NCBI RefSeq assembly: GCF_900103345.1
Contig: NZ_LT629702.1
Location: forward strand, 1,612,001 to 1,676,000
Source: Pseudomonas azotoformans
GTDB lineage: Bacteria > Pseudomonadota > Gammaproteobacteria > Pseudomonadales > Pseudomonadaceae
DNA length: 64,000 bases
Direction of reading: 5' to 3'
Within the stretch, counting starts at the first letter, position 1. The number at the start of each line of letters is the position of its first letter. Positions 30,202 through 38,965 of the stretch are shown piece by piece. A model generated the notes under the pieces. The model was not told the origin of the DNA. It was given only the letters and a program-made list of their open reading frames with translations, and did no database searches. A program made the translations under genes and the position numbers.

Positions 30202-31200
30202 ATGGCTTTGCATGGATTCCTTCAAGGCTTCCGGGACTATGCGGACACGCAAGCCCTGGGCGACGCCCTGAAGGCGCTTCAGGAAGAAGGCCTGGACCAA
30301 CTGCCGCTGCCCGGCGGCGGTCAGACCCTGGCGCGGTTCAGTCGCCTGGCGCAGGTGGCGGGTCATGACCTGCGCTTGTGCAAGCTGTTCGAAGGCCACA
30401 CCGATGCCCTGGCAATCATTGCCGAGCTCAACTCCCCACTGCCGCCCTTGGGCAGCACGTGGGGCATGTGGGCCGCCGAGCCGCCAACGGCCAAGGTGCG
30501 CGTGCACCAGGAGGGCCATCGCCTGCGGGTGCAAGGCCGCAAGGCCTGGTGCTCCGGCGCGGCGGTGGTGAGCCATGGGTTGTTGACCGCCTGGGACGAA
30601 GACGATCGCCAGCAGTTGGTGGCGGTGCATATGGATCAACCCGGCATCGTGGTCACCGACGAGGGGTGGAACGCGGTGGGCATGGCGGCCACCGGCAGTG
30701 TGGAGATCATGTTCGATGGGGCATGGGGGCTGGCGGTGGGCGGACCGGGAGATTACCTCGCCCGCCCAGGCTTCTGGCAAGGCGGTATCGGTATCGCCGC
30801 CTGCTGGTACGGCGCGGCGCAACGCCTGGCGGAAGTCTTGCGCGCGCAGTGCAGTAAACGCCCGGAACCCCACGCCCTGGCTCATCTAGGCGCCGTCGAC
30901 AGCGCACTGAACAGCGCCGCCTGTGTGCTGCGTGCCAGCGCGGCACAGATCGACCTTGAGCCCAAGGCTGATGCCCGGCAATTGGCCCAGCAGACGCGGG
31001 CCTGTATCGAAGACACGGTTGAGCAGGTCATTCGCCATGTCGGGCGCGCCGTCGGTGCGGGTCCCTACTGCAAGGACCCGCACTTTGCCCAACTGATGGC
31101 AGACCTGCCGGTGTATGTACGCCAGAGTCATGCCGAACGCGACCTGGCCGGGCTCGGAGAGCTGGTGGCCGGTGAACCCACAGGGAGGTGGCAGTTATGA
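30202..31200 (+). CDS. Acyl-CoA dehydrogenase-like protein
   Basis: A 332-aa protein with an acyl-CoA dehydrogenase-type middle domain (GHRLRVQGRKAWCSGAAVVSHGLLTAW, then GWNAVGMAATGSVEIMF) and a C-terminal helical bundle. It is shorter than catalytic family members (about 380-400 aa), so it is a divergent flavoprotein rather than a beta-oxidation enzyme. It starts 1 bp after glgX and overlaps the PIG-L gene by 4 bp, placing it first in a four-gene overlapping cassette with a deacetylase, a methyltransferase and a glycosyltransferase. Function unknown. Confidence 0.75.
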   Translation: MALHGFLQGFRDYADTQALGDALKALQEEGLDQLPLPGGGQTLARFSRLAQVAGHDLRLCKLFEGHTDALAIIAELNSPLPPLGSTWGMWAAEPPTAKVRVHQEGHRLRVQGRKAWCSGAAVVSHGLLTAWDEDDRQQLVAVHMDQPGIVVTDEGWNAVGMAATGSVEIMFDGAWGLAVGGPGDYLARPGFWQGGIGIAACWYGAAQRLAEVLRAQCSKRPEPHALAHLGAVDSALNSAACVLRASAAQIDLEPKADARQLAQQTRACIEDTVEQVIRHVGRAVGAGPYCKDPHFAQLMADLPVYVRQSHAERDLAGLGELVAGEPTGRWQL

Positions 31201-31955
31201 AACCCAATCCAATCGTTGGCCAGGGCACGCCGCTGCATCACTGGCAGGCCTCGCCGAAAATGGCCGACTTGCCGTCGATCAGCGTCGAGCAGTTGGTGCC
31301 CGCCGGCCACCGTGCGGTGATCATCGCGCCCCATCCGGACGATGAAATCCTCGGCTGCGGCGGCCTGATGCAGGGCTTGGCCGCGCTGGGCCGACCGATC
31401 CAATTGATTTCGGTGACCGACGGCAGCGCCAGCCACCCCGGCTCGCAGCGTTGGCCAGTAGAACGTTTGAGCGTGGTGCGCCCGCAGGAATCCGCCCAGG
31501 CCCTGCACCGCCTGGGGTTGCCGCTGCACAGCTTGAAATGGCTGCGCGCCGGTTTTACCGACAGCCAGGTGGCAACACGCGAAGCTGACCTCGTAGCGTT
31601 TATCCAACGCTACCTCAAGCCTACCGACGTGGTGTTCACCACCTGGCGCGAAGACGGCCATTGCGACCATGAGGCCGTTGGGCGTGCCAGCGCCCAGGCC
31701 TGCGCGGCGGTCGGCGCCACCCTGTATGAGCTGCCGGTGTGGACCTGGCATTGGGCAACACCCGAAGACAGCGTGGTGCCCTGGCACCGTGCACGCAAGA
31801 TCCCGCTGACCTGTGAAGCCGTCGCGCGCAAACGGCATGCGATCCACGCCTTCGCCAGCCAACTGGAAGGCGATCCGCAGATCGGCCTCGCGCCGGTGCT
31901 GGCGCCCTACGTGGTAGAGCGTCTGTTGCAGCCCTTTGAAGTGGTATTTGTATGA
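31197..31955 (+). CDS. PIG-L/LmbE-family deacetylase
   Basis: A 252-aa zinc-dependent N-deacetylase fold protein. The ATG at 31197 follows GGGAGG. The metal motif is intact: PHPDDE with His46, Asp48 (general base by analogy with MshB) and Asp49, and a third ligand in CDHEAVGRAS. Known relatives deacetylate GlcNAc-containing substrates such as GlcNAc-inositol or GlcNAc-malate. It overlaps the methyltransferase gene by 4 bp. A paralogue lies at 33386 with a changed motif. Confidence 0.88.
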   Translation: MKPNPIVGQGTPLHHWQASPKMADLPSISVEQLVPAGHRAVIIAPHPDDEILGCGGLMQGLAALGRPIQLISVTDGSASHPGSQRWPVERLSVVRPQESAQALHRLGLPLHSLKWLRAGFTDSQVATREADLVAFIQRYLKPTDVVFTTWREDGHCDHEAVGRASAQACAAVGATLYELPVWTWHWATPEDSVVPWHRARKIPLTCEAVARKRHAIHAFASQLEGDPQIGLAPVLAPYVVERLLQPFEVVFV

Positions 31956-32551
31956 GTGTGGCCACGCCTTATTTCGACCAGCTGTTCGCCAATAACGATG
32001 ATCCCTGGGCCTTTCGCCAACGTTGGTATGAGCGGCGCAAACGCGCACTCACCCTGGCGATCCTCACGCGGCCACGCTACGCCTCGGTGTTCGAACCCGG
32101 TTGCGCCAATGGCGAGCTGAGTTTCGAACTGGCACCGCGTTGTGACCGCCTGCTGTGCTGCGACACCGCTGCGGCCGCCGTGGACCTGGCGCGCACTCGC
32201 TTGCTGGGGTTCCCCCAGGCCCAGGTGCAGCAGTGCCGCTTGCCCGAACAGTGGCCTGCGGGCCGGTTCGAGCTGATCGTATTGAGCGAGTGGTGCTACT
32301 ACCTCGACGCCGATGACCTGGGCCAATTGATCGATCGCGTGCGTACCGCGCTGACCGCCGACGGCCAACTGCTTGCCTGCCACTGGCGCCCACCTATCGA
32401 CGGTTGCCCGCAAACGGCGGAACAGGTGCACAGCCTGCTTCAGCAACGCCTGGACATGCCCCGCATCGCCAGCCACCACGAACATGATTTCCTGCTCGAC
32501 CTGTGGAGCCGCGACGGCACCTCGGTCGCCACCCTTGAGGGCTTGCGATGA
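31952..32551 (+). CDS. SAM-dependent methyltransferase, NodS-like
   Basis: A 199-aa class I methyltransferase. The opening YFDQLFANNDDPWAFRQRWYERRKRALTLA and the SAM loop VFEPGCANGELS (Gly-rich motif I) are typical of the NodS group, which N-methylates deacetylated glucosamine in rhizobial Nod factors. The acidic residue of motif II is in CCDTAAAAV. Overlap with genes on both sides by 4 bp. The pairing with a deacetylase suggests methylation of a newly freed amine; that is inference. Confidence 0.85.
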   Translation: MSVATPYFDQLFANNDDPWAFRQRWYERRKRALTLAILTRPRYASVFEPGCANGELSFELAPRCDRLLCCDTAAAAVDLARTRLLGFPQAQVQQCRLPEQWPAGRFELIVLSEWCYYLDADDLGQLIDRVRTALTADGQLLACHWRPPIDGCPQTAEQVHSLLQQRLDMPRIASHHEHDFLLDLWSRDGTSVATLEGLR

Positions 32552-33207
32552 TCGGCATTCTAATCCCGGTACATAACGAAGAGGCGTTGCTGGGCGACTG
32601 CCTGAAAGCCGCGTTGATCGCCGCCAGCCATCCTGGGCTGCTCGGCGAAACTGTGACTGTTCTGGTGGTGCTCGACAGCTGCAGCGATGCCAGCGCCGCC
32701 ATTGCCCAGGCCTACCCGGTGCAGTGCCTGGAAGCCCAGGTACGCAACGTGGGGCATGTGCGTGGCGTGGGTGCGCGGCATTTGCTCAATCAGGGCGCAC
32801 GCTGGATTTCCTGCACCGATGCCGACAGCCGGGTGGCCCCCGATTGGTTGGTGGCCCAATTGGCGCTGGACGTGGACGCCGTGTGCGGCACCGTGACGGT
32901 GGACGCGTGGAGCGAGGGTTTCGACCCCGCCGCGCAGATTCGCTACCTCCAGGGCTACGAGGCCCGCGACGGGCATCGGCATATCCACGGGGCCAACCTG
33001 GGGGTGAGTGCTGGTGCATATGTGCGCGCCGGTGGTTTCGAGCCGCTGGCGTGCCATGAGGATGTGCAATTGGTGCGCAACCTGGAGCTGTGCGGCGCCT
33101 CTATTGCCTGGAGCCACGGCCCGCAAGTGATCACCAGCGCGCGCCTGGACGCCCGCGCACAAGGCGGATTCGGCGATTACTTGAAGAGCCTGATGCACAC
33201 CACCTGA
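32548..33207 (+). CDS. Family 2 glycosyltransferase
   Basis: A 219-aa GT-A glycosyltransferase with IGILIPVHNEEALLGDCL at the N-terminus, VLDSCSDASAA, and the metal-binding region CTDADSRVAPDWL (DxD). No C-terminal membrane anchor is visible, so it is probably soluble. It is the last gene of the overlapping cassette 30202-33207. Donor and acceptor sugars are unknown. Confidence 0.85.
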   Translation: MIGILIPVHNEEALLGDCLKAALIAASHPGLLGETVTVLVVLDSCSDASAAIAQAYPVQCLEAQVRNVGHVRGVGARHLLNQGARWISCTDADSRVAPDWLVAQLALDVDAVCGTVTVDAWSEGFDPAAQIRYLQGYEARDGHRHIHGANLGVSAGAYVRAGGFEPLACHEDVQLVRNLELCGASIAWSHGPQVITSARLDARAQGGFGDYLKSLMHTT

Positions 33208-33247
33208 AAAAACGCCGTTACCGAATGTGAAACCGCGCAATCCTTGT

Positions 33248-33254
33248 CTATGCT
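33248..33254 (+). promoter_or_regulatory. Possible RpoS-type -10 upstream of the second PIG-L gene
   Basis: TGTCTATGCTGAG around 33246-33258 contains CTATGCT, one base from the stationary-phase sigma consensus CTATACT. It lies 132 bp upstream of the second PIG-L gene in the 178-bp gap after the glycosyltransferase gene. Motif resemblance only. Confidence 0.25.
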
Positions 33255-33385
33255 GAGAACGCCTTGCTGGCATTCCAGGGTTGGGATGCCATGCAGCCAC
33301 TGCGGCGGAGCCTGCGGTGGAAACAAGAGAGTCGTCCCGTCAACGGGGCACGACCCCGCATCAACCGACAAGGATGTGACACCCC

Positions 33386-34147
33386 ATGAAGCTTGCTTCC
33401 TTAAGCGACGGCCGCCGCGGCCCCGCGCAAGTCTGGAACAGCGCCCCGCAGTTGGCGCAAATCCCCCCTGTTAATCCGTCCTCACTGGTGCCGCCCGGCG
33501 CCCGCGTGGTGATCATCGCTCCTCATCCCGGCGATGAAGTGCTGGCCTGCGGCGGCTTGCTGCAATTGCTCAGCACGCTGGAACACCCGCTGCAACTGAT
33601 CTCCATCACCGATGGCAGTGCCAGCCACCCGGGTTCCAACGTGTGGCCGGCGAGCCGCTTGAGCGTGGTTCGCCCCCAGGAAAGCGCCGAAGCTCTGCGC
33701 CGCCTGGGCATGCCGCTGCACAGCCTGAAATGGATTCGCGGCGGGTTTTGCGACAACGCCCTCGCCGCCCGCGAGCCGCAGCTGAGCCAATTCATAGCGC
33801 GTTACTTGCAGCCCGGCGATGTGGTGTTCAGCACCTGGCGCAACGATGGCAATGACGATCATGACGCGGTTGGCCGTGCCAGTGCCAAGGCGTGCAGCCT
33901 GGTGGGCGCGCAGCTGCATGAACTGCCGATCTGGGCCTGGCACTGGCCTGCCCGCGAAGGCGCGATCATCCCCTGGCAACGCGCGCGCAAGGTACGCCTG
34001 GACACCTGGACCGTGGCGCGCAAACTCCACGCCGCCCATGCCTATGCCAGCCAGTTGGCCGGGGACCCGCAGATCGGCCTGCCGCCGATACTGGCCCAGG
34101 TGCTGCTGGAGCGAATGCGCGAACCGTATGAGATCGTGCTGTCCTGA
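33386..34147 (+). CDS. PIG-L/LmbE-family paralogue with altered metal motif
   Basis: A 253-aa protein clearly paralogous to the PIG-L gene at 31197 (shared LISVTDGSASHPGS, RLSVVRPQESA and ALxRLGMPLHSLKW segments). The canonical HPDDE reads HPGDE here: the first Asp, the general base in MshB, is Gly49 (codon GGC at 33530-33532), while ligands His47 and Asp50 and the later DDHDAVGRAS histidine remain. It may bind metal but be catalytically impaired or altered. It has its own 178-bp upstream gap and is not overlapped with the cassette. Confidence 0.85.
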   Translation: MKLASLSDGRRGPAQVWNSAPQLAQIPPVNPSSLVPPGARVVIIAPHPGDEVLACGGLLQLLSTLEHPLQLISITDGSASHPGSNVWPASRLSVVRPQESAEALRRLGMPLHSLKWIRGGFCDNALAAREPQLSQFIARYLQPGDVVFSTWRNDGNDDHDAVGRASAKACSLVGAQLHELPIWAWHWPAREGAIIPWQRARKVRLDTWTVARKLHAAHAYASQLAGDPQIGLPPILAQVLLERMREPYEIVLS

Positions 34148-34343
34148 CACCCGACTCGTCCATACCTGTTAATTCTGACAGTAGCGGCCTGGCGAATGTG
34201 TGGCTAGGGTGGAAAAAGCGCTGCACCGCCTAAGGTGCAGTCGAGAAAGCCATGCCAACCCTTTGCATTGGCCGGTGTTTTCAGAAACGGGTAACACGCT
34301 GTCCCTGATCCGTATCGCGCATCACGTTGTCATGGTCTGGCCC

Positions 34344-34363
34344 GCACCTGCCGTTGCAGGTGC
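34344..34363 (+). other. Hairpin in the autotransporter leader
   Basis: A perfect 8-bp stem GCACCTGC (34344-34351) / GCAGGTGC (34356-34363) with a CGTT loop lies 34-53 bp before the autotransporter start. There is no T-run. It could be a 5'-UTR stability or control element; the rest of the 249-bp gap 34148-34396 shows nothing else I can name. Confidence 0.35.
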
Positions 34364-34396
34364 CGGGGCAACTATCCCCTCCAGTGAGGACGGATC

Positions 34397-36934
34397 ATGC
34401 GCGCACGGACACTCTCCTGGTTGTACCTGATCGTCATGGCGGTGTGCCCGCCGGCCTCTTATGGGGCCTGCACCATCAACAATGGCGCCGGCGATGACAC
34501 CTCCACCTGTGACAGCGGCACGGCGCCGGGCTTTACCGATAACGCGGGTAACAACACACTGAATATCACCGCGACAGGCCGGGTGACCGGCAATGTGAGC
34601 TTTGGCGCAGGCAATGATCTGGTCGATGTAAATGGGCCAAGCGCCGGGATTGACGGGAACCTCAACCAGGGCGATGGCGCGAATATCTTTCGGCTGAACC
34701 TGGGCAGTGTTACCGGTTCCGTCACTCAGGGCGCAGGCGCGGATGTAGTGCAAATTACCGGCGGTCAGGTTGGCGCTATCAGCCAGGGAGGCAGTATCGA
34801 CAGCTATGCCCAGAGCGGCGGCACTGTAGCGTCCCTGGCTCAAGGCGACGGCCTGGATACCTTCAGAATGAGCGGTGGCACCATCACCGGCGCCTTCGAA
34901 GACGGCGACGACGCCGCAATGACCGGCGGCACCATCGGCCGCGTCGACATGAAACTCGACAACAACCTGTTTGATATGTCGGGAGGCCGCATCATCGGCA
35001 ACCTGGTCACCGGCTTCGGCAACGACACCATCCTGATCTCGGGCACGGCGTTTGTGGGCGGCAATATCAGTGTCAGTGGCGGTGATGATCAGGTGACCGT
35101 CTCGGGTGGTGAGGTGAACGGGCAGATCCTGCTCAGTTTCGGCAACGACCACTTCATCTGGACCGGCGGCAACCTGCACTCGTTTGTGCTGATGGGTGCG
35201 GGGGATGACACGGCACTGCTGCAGAACCTGACGAGCGCTCAATTGGCGGCAGCGCAACTGGTGGACGGCGGCCCAGGCAACGACAAGCTCAACCTGGACA
35301 ACAGCAAGGCTGGGGACCCGGGCCTGTTGCCCAACTGGGAAGCCATTCAACTGGACAACGGTTCCGAGCTGACCCTGCGCGGTACGACGCTCAAGCTGGG
35401 TGACAGCGGCTCCGGTACCGGTACGCTGGGGCTGGATGGCACGAGCAAGCTGTTGGTCGGTACAGGCGTCATCGAAGCCTTTACCGCCGGCCAGTTGGTG
35501 ACAGTCAGCAACAGCGGCGTGATCGACATGACCACGGGCAGCTCCAGCACCAGCGACTCATTGACCATCAGGGGCAGTTACACCGGCAATGGTGGACGCC
35601 TTGCGCTGCAAAGTGTTTTGGGCGGCGACGGCTCAGCCAGCGACAAACTGGTGATTGACCAAGGTGCCATTGGGGGCAATACAACGATCAGCGTGACCAA
35701 CCTGGGGGGTGCAGGCGCAGCCACGTTGCAGGATGGTATTCAGGTGGTACAAGCCCTTAACGGCGCCACCGGCAGTGCCGGTGCGTTCACCCTGGCCCGC
35801 CCGGTGTCCGCCGGCGCGTACGACTATCGCTTGTTCAAGGGCGGCGTAACGGCGGGCACGGCAGAGCATTACTACCTGCGTTCCACGGTACCGGTGCAAA
35901 CGCCAGGCCCCGTGATCATCATACCTTTGCCTGGCCCGGTGGAGCCTCCCCTGCCCCCTAACCCAGGGACCGAGCCGATCCCCATCTACCGCGAGGAAGT
36001 GCCGATCTATGCCGCACTGTTCCCGGCTGCCGACCAGATCGTGCGCGCCACGCTGGGCACTTATCACGAGCGCATGGGCGACCAGGGCCGACAACAGAAC
36101 GATAATCGCCCGGAGGGCTGGGGCCGAATCTACGGCAGCAGTAGCCGCCAAGGGTTCGCCGGCACGGTGAGCCCGACGCTGGACAGCACGCTCAAGGGCT
36201 TCCAGGTGGGCAGTGATGTCTACACCACCACCGACGACCGCGGGCATACCCAGCGCGTTGGGCTGTTTGTGGGCCACAGCACCCTTAAAGGCAACGTCCA
36301 GGGCTTCAACGGTGGCTGGCAAGACCGGGATGCCGGCAAAACCACCTTGCGCGCAGAAAGCCTGGGGGGTTACTGGACATTCATCGGTGCCAATCGGGCG
36401 TATCTGGACCTGGTATTGATGGGCAGCCGTTTCAATGGCAACAACGAATCGGACCGTGGCGTGAAGATGAAAACCCGTGGGCATAACATCACCGCATCCG
36501 CTGAAGTCGGCTGGCCATTCCAGCTCAGCCAGGACTGGACGGTGGAGCCGCAAGCTCAATTGATCGTCGGCAAGACACGGCTCGACAGCCAGAACGACGG
36601 CATTTCCGACGTCAAGTACGACGCCGATACCAGCGTCATCTCCCGTCTGGGCTTAAGGCTGCGAGGCGACTACAACATCCATGGCATGGCGTGGCAGCCC
36701 TATGCGCGCGCGAACGTCTGGCATGCCAGCGCCGGGGATAACAGTGTGATTTACAACCACACGACCCGGATCGATACCGAGCAGAAATCCACCACCCTTG
36801 AAGTCAGCCTGGGCGCCACCTTGCAGGTAGCGCCCGATGTGAGCCTGTATGGCCAAGTCGGCTACAACCGCAATCTGGACAGCAACACCTACAACGGCCG
36901 CGAAGGCACTGTGGGTCTGAGGGTGGCGTTCTAG
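34397..36934 (+). CDS. Type Va autotransporter with RTX-like passenger repeats
   Basis: An 845-aa secreted outer-membrane protein. GAGGA precedes the ATG; a signal peptide (about 1-23, ending SYGA) is followed by a passenger with about eleven units of 18-22 residues, each built as G-x-G-[ND]-D-x-hydrophobic then SGG or TGG, between residues about 70 and 290. A Pro-rich linker (IIPLPGPVEPPLPPNPG, near 515-530) leads to a C-terminal autotransporter beta-barrel of about 280 residues ending in GTVGLRVAF with the terminal aromatic. Likely a surface adhesin or biofilm factor. Monocistronic. Confidence 0.9.
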   Translation: MRARTLSWLYLIVMAVCPPASYGACTINNGAGDDTSTCDSGTAPGFTDNAGNNTLNITATGRVTGNVSFGAGNDLVDVNGPSAGIDGNLNQGDGANIFRLNLGSVTGSVTQGAGADVVQITGGQVGAISQGGSIDSYAQSGGTVASLAQGDGLDTFRMSGGTITGAFEDGDDAAMTGGTIGRVDMKLDNNLFDMSGGRIIGNLVTGFGNDTILISGTAFVGGNISVSGGDDQVTVSGGEVNGQILLSFGNDHFIWTGGNLHSFVLMGAGDDTALLQNLTSAQLAAAQLVDGGPGNDKLNLDNSKAGDPGLLPNWEAIQLDNGSELTLRGTTLKLGDSGSGTGTLGLDGTSKLLVGTGVIEAFTAGQLVTVSNSGVIDMTTGSSSTSDSLTIRGSYTGNGGRLALQSVLGGDGSASDKLVIDQGAIGGNTTISVTNLGGAGAATLQDGIQVVQALNGATGSAGAFTLARPVSAGAYDYRLFKGGVTAGTAEHYYLRSTVPVQTPGPVIIIPLPGPVEPPLPPNPGTEPIPIYREEVPIYAALFPAADQIVRATLGTYHERMGDQGRQQNDNRPEGWGRIYGSSSRQGFAGTVSPTLDSTLKGFQVGSDVYTTTDDRGHTQRVGLFVGHSTLKGNVQGFNGGWQDRDAGKTTLRAESLGGYWTFIGANRAYLDLVLMGSRFNGNNESDRGVKMKTRGHNITASAEVGWPFQLSQDWTVEPQAQLIVGKTRLDSQNDGISDVKYDADTSVISRLGLRLRGDYNIHGMAWQPYARANVWHASAGDNSVIYNHTTRIDTEQKSTTLEVSLGATLQVAPDVSLYGQVGYNRNLDSNTYNGREGTVGLRVAF

Positions 36935-36937
36935 GTT

Positions 36938-36972
36938 TGTATCGCAGTGTGTATACAGCTCACTGCGATACA
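36938..36972 (+). terminator. Long inverted repeat after the autotransporter gene
   Basis: A perfect 12-bp inverted repeat TGTATCGCAGTG (36938-36949) / CACTGCGATACA (36961-36972) has an 11-base loop that itself contains TGTATACA. It begins 4 bp after the stop codon. A strong hairpin at a 3' end suggests a terminator, but only a short T-run (CTTT) follows. Confidence 0.5.
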
Positions 36973-37066
36973 CAGTCTTTAACTCGGCGGGTTTCCTGAA
37001 ACAGGCCAGACACAGCCCGGCGTTCAACTGAGTACCAGGCACACATCCAGCCGCAGGAGGCTCGCC

Positions 37067-38095
37067 ATGCACGCTCAGTTGAACCGCCGCACGAAACCAC
37101 TTTTCCTGGCCTTTGCCATCGCGCAATTCGGCCTGCTGGGCATGGCCCACGCAGAAATGCCCGAAACCCCGAGCAAGGCAGTCGGCAGCGCGCAAAGCGC
37201 CTTCGGTGCCCTCAAGCACGTCAAGGCCGGGCTGCTGGACGTGGCCTACGCCGAAGTCGGCCCCGCCACCGGCCCTGTGGTGATCCTGCTGCATGGCTGG
37301 CCCTACGACATCGACAGCTACGCCGAGGTCGCGCCGCGGCTGGCAGCCAAGGGCTATCGCGTGTTGATCCCTTACGCACGGGGTTATGGCGACACCCATT
37401 TCCTTTCGGATAAAACCCTGCGCAACGGCCAACCGGCCGCGCTGGCCAGTGATGTGATCGACTTCATGGACGCGTTGAAGATCCAGCAAGCGGTGCTCGG
37501 TGGCTATGACTGGGGCGCACGCTCGGCGGATATCGTGTCGGCATTGTGGCCGGAGCGGGTCAAGGCGCTGGTGTCGGTCAGCGGTTACCTGATCGGCAAC
37601 CAGGCGGCCGGCAAGAACCCACTGCCGCCCAAGGCTGAGTTGCAATGGTGGTACCAGTTCTACTTCGCCACCGAACGCGGCGCCGCCGGCTACCAGAAAA
37701 ACACCCACGACTTCGCCAGGCTGATCTGGCAACTGGCCTCGCCGCAGTGGAAGTTCGATGACGCCACGTTCGACCGCAGCGCCAAAGGCCTGGAGAACCC
37801 GGATCACGTAGCGATCACTGTGTTCAACTACCGCTGGCGGTTGGGCCTGGTGCAGGGTGAAACGAAATACGACCCGCTGGAGCAGAAACTCGCCCAGGCG
37901 CCGTCCATTGGCGTACCGACCATCACCCTCGAAGGCGACGCCAACGGCGCCCCGCACCCGCAGCCGGAGGACTACGCCAAGCGCTTTACCGGCAAGTACG
38001 AGTTCCGCCTGATCAAGGGTGGCATTGGCCACAACCTGCCGCAGGAAGCGCCCGAGGCATTTGCCAAGGCGGTCATCGATGCGGATCACCTGTGA
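37067..38095 (+). CDS. Secreted epoxide-hydrolase-like alpha/beta hydrolase
   Basis: A 342-aa hydrolase with a signal peptide (cleavage near AHA/EM, about residue 27). The oxyanion motif HGWP is at 76-79. The nucleophile is Asp148 in GGYDWGARS rather than a serine, as in epoxide hydrolases and haloalkane dehalogenases, and the catalytic histidine is His322 in GIGHNLPQEAPEAF. AGGAGG lies upstream of the ATG. It overlaps the cytochrome P460 gene by 1 bp. A periplasmic epoxide hydrolase is the best reading; substrate unknown. Confidence 0.85.
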   Translation: MHAQLNRRTKPLFLAFAIAQFGLLGMAHAEMPETPSKAVGSAQSAFGALKHVKAGLLDVAYAEVGPATGPVVILLHGWPYDIDSYAEVAPRLAAKGYRVLIPYARGYGDTHFLSDKTLRNGQPAALASDVIDFMDALKIQQAVLGGYDWGARSADIVSALWPERVKALVSVSGYLIGNQAAGKNPLPPKAELQWWYQFYFATERGAAGYQKNTHDFARLIWQLASPQWKFDDATFDRSAKGLENPDHVAITVFNYRWRLGLVQGETKYDPLEQKLAQAPSIGVPTITLEGDANGAPHPQPEDYAKRFTGKYEFRLIKGGIGHNLPQEAPEAFAKAVIDADHL

Positions 38096-38574
38096 TGAAG
38101 CGCCTGTGCATGGCCGCATTGGCCCTCGCGAGTTCGACCGGTGCCTTCGCCGACAGCGCATCCTCGCCGATCTACGGCGTGACCATCCCCGACGGCTACC
38201 GCCAATGGGAACTGGTGGCGCCGGCCCAGGAAGCCGCCCCGTTTAACGAGCTGCGCGTGGTGCTGGGCAACAGCGCTGCGCTCAAGGCTTACCGGGAGGG
38301 CAAGTTGCCGTTCCCGGATGGCACCGTTCTGGCCAAGTTGGCGTGGAAACACGAGCAGTCACCGGACTTCAAGACGGCGTCCATCCCTGGCGCGGCGACC
38401 ACCGTGCAGTTCATGGTCAAGGACTCGAAAAAATACGCGTCCACTGGTGGCTGGGGGTTTGGACGCTTCGTCAATGGCAAACCCGCCGATGAAGCGCAGC
38501 ATCAGACGTGTTTTGCCTGCCACCAGGCGTTGGTGAAAGACCGCGATTATGTCTTCACCAGGCTGGCACCCTGA
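38095..38574 (+). CDS. Cytochrome P460-family c-type haem protein
   Basis: A 159-aa periplasmic protein with signal peptide (ends GAFA near 18) and a C-terminal haem-binding motif Cys139-x-x-Cys142-His143 (CFACH), matching the cytochrome P460 domain (IYGVTIPDGYRQWELVAP; GGWGFGRFVNGKP). The family includes hydroxylamine- and NO-oxidising haem proteins, but many members are uncharacterised. The ATG at 38095 overlaps the preceding stop by one base, so its translation is coupled to the hydrolase gene. Confidence 0.88.
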   Translation: MKRLCMAALALASSTGAFADSASSPIYGVTIPDGYRQWELVAPAQEAAPFNELRVVLGNSAALKAYREGKLPFPDGTVLAKLAWKHEQSPDFKTASIPGAATTVQFMVKDSKKYASTGGWGFGRFVNGKPADEAQHQTCFACHQALVKDRDYVFTRLAP

Positions 38575-38621
38575 AAGCCAGCCCTTTCAAGGTCTCTAGT
38601 CAGAACTGGCGACAAATACCC

Positions 38622-38755
38622 TGTGGCGAGCGGGCTTGCCCCGCGTTGGGCTGCGAAGCGGCCCCAACACCAGCAGCCGAAGAGTGCCTGATTCACCGCA
38701 CGCCTCCTTCCAGGGTCGCTTCGCAACCCAACGCGGGGCAAGCCCGCTCACCACA
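38622..38755. repeat. REP pair, copy 1 of a tandem duplication
   Basis: A 134-bp element with complementary ends TGTGGCGAGCGGGCTTGCCC (38622-38641) and the matching arm ending at 38755, which can fold into one long hairpin. It is nearly identical to the copy at 38832-38965 (I see changes at CAGCAGCCG/CAGCGGCCG and CACGCC/CATGCC). It sits between convergent 3' ends. Confidence 0.85.
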
Positions 38756-38831
38756 GTTGCAGGGTTCGCCCTTAATGGCGTGGTATCAGCCAGACATGGC
38801 CGGTTTTTCAAAGACCTGACGAACAACACTT

Positions 38832-38965
38832 TGTGGCGAGCGGGCTTGCCCCGCGTTGGGCTGCGAAGCGGCCCCAACACCAGCGGCCGAAGAGTGCCTG
38901 ATTCACCGCATGCCTCCTTCCAGGGTCGCTTCGCAACCCAACGCGGGGCAAGCCCGCTCACCACA
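38832..38965. repeat. REP pair, copy 2 of a tandem duplication
   Basis: The second 134-bp copy begins exactly 210 bp after the first. The 29-30 bp sequence GGTATCAGCCAGACATGGCC plus GGTTTTTCA that precedes it recurs after it in slightly changed form (GGTATCAGCTCGATATGGCC), so the duplicated unit is larger than the REP pair. It ends 35 bp before the 3' end of the permease gene. Confidence 0.85.
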
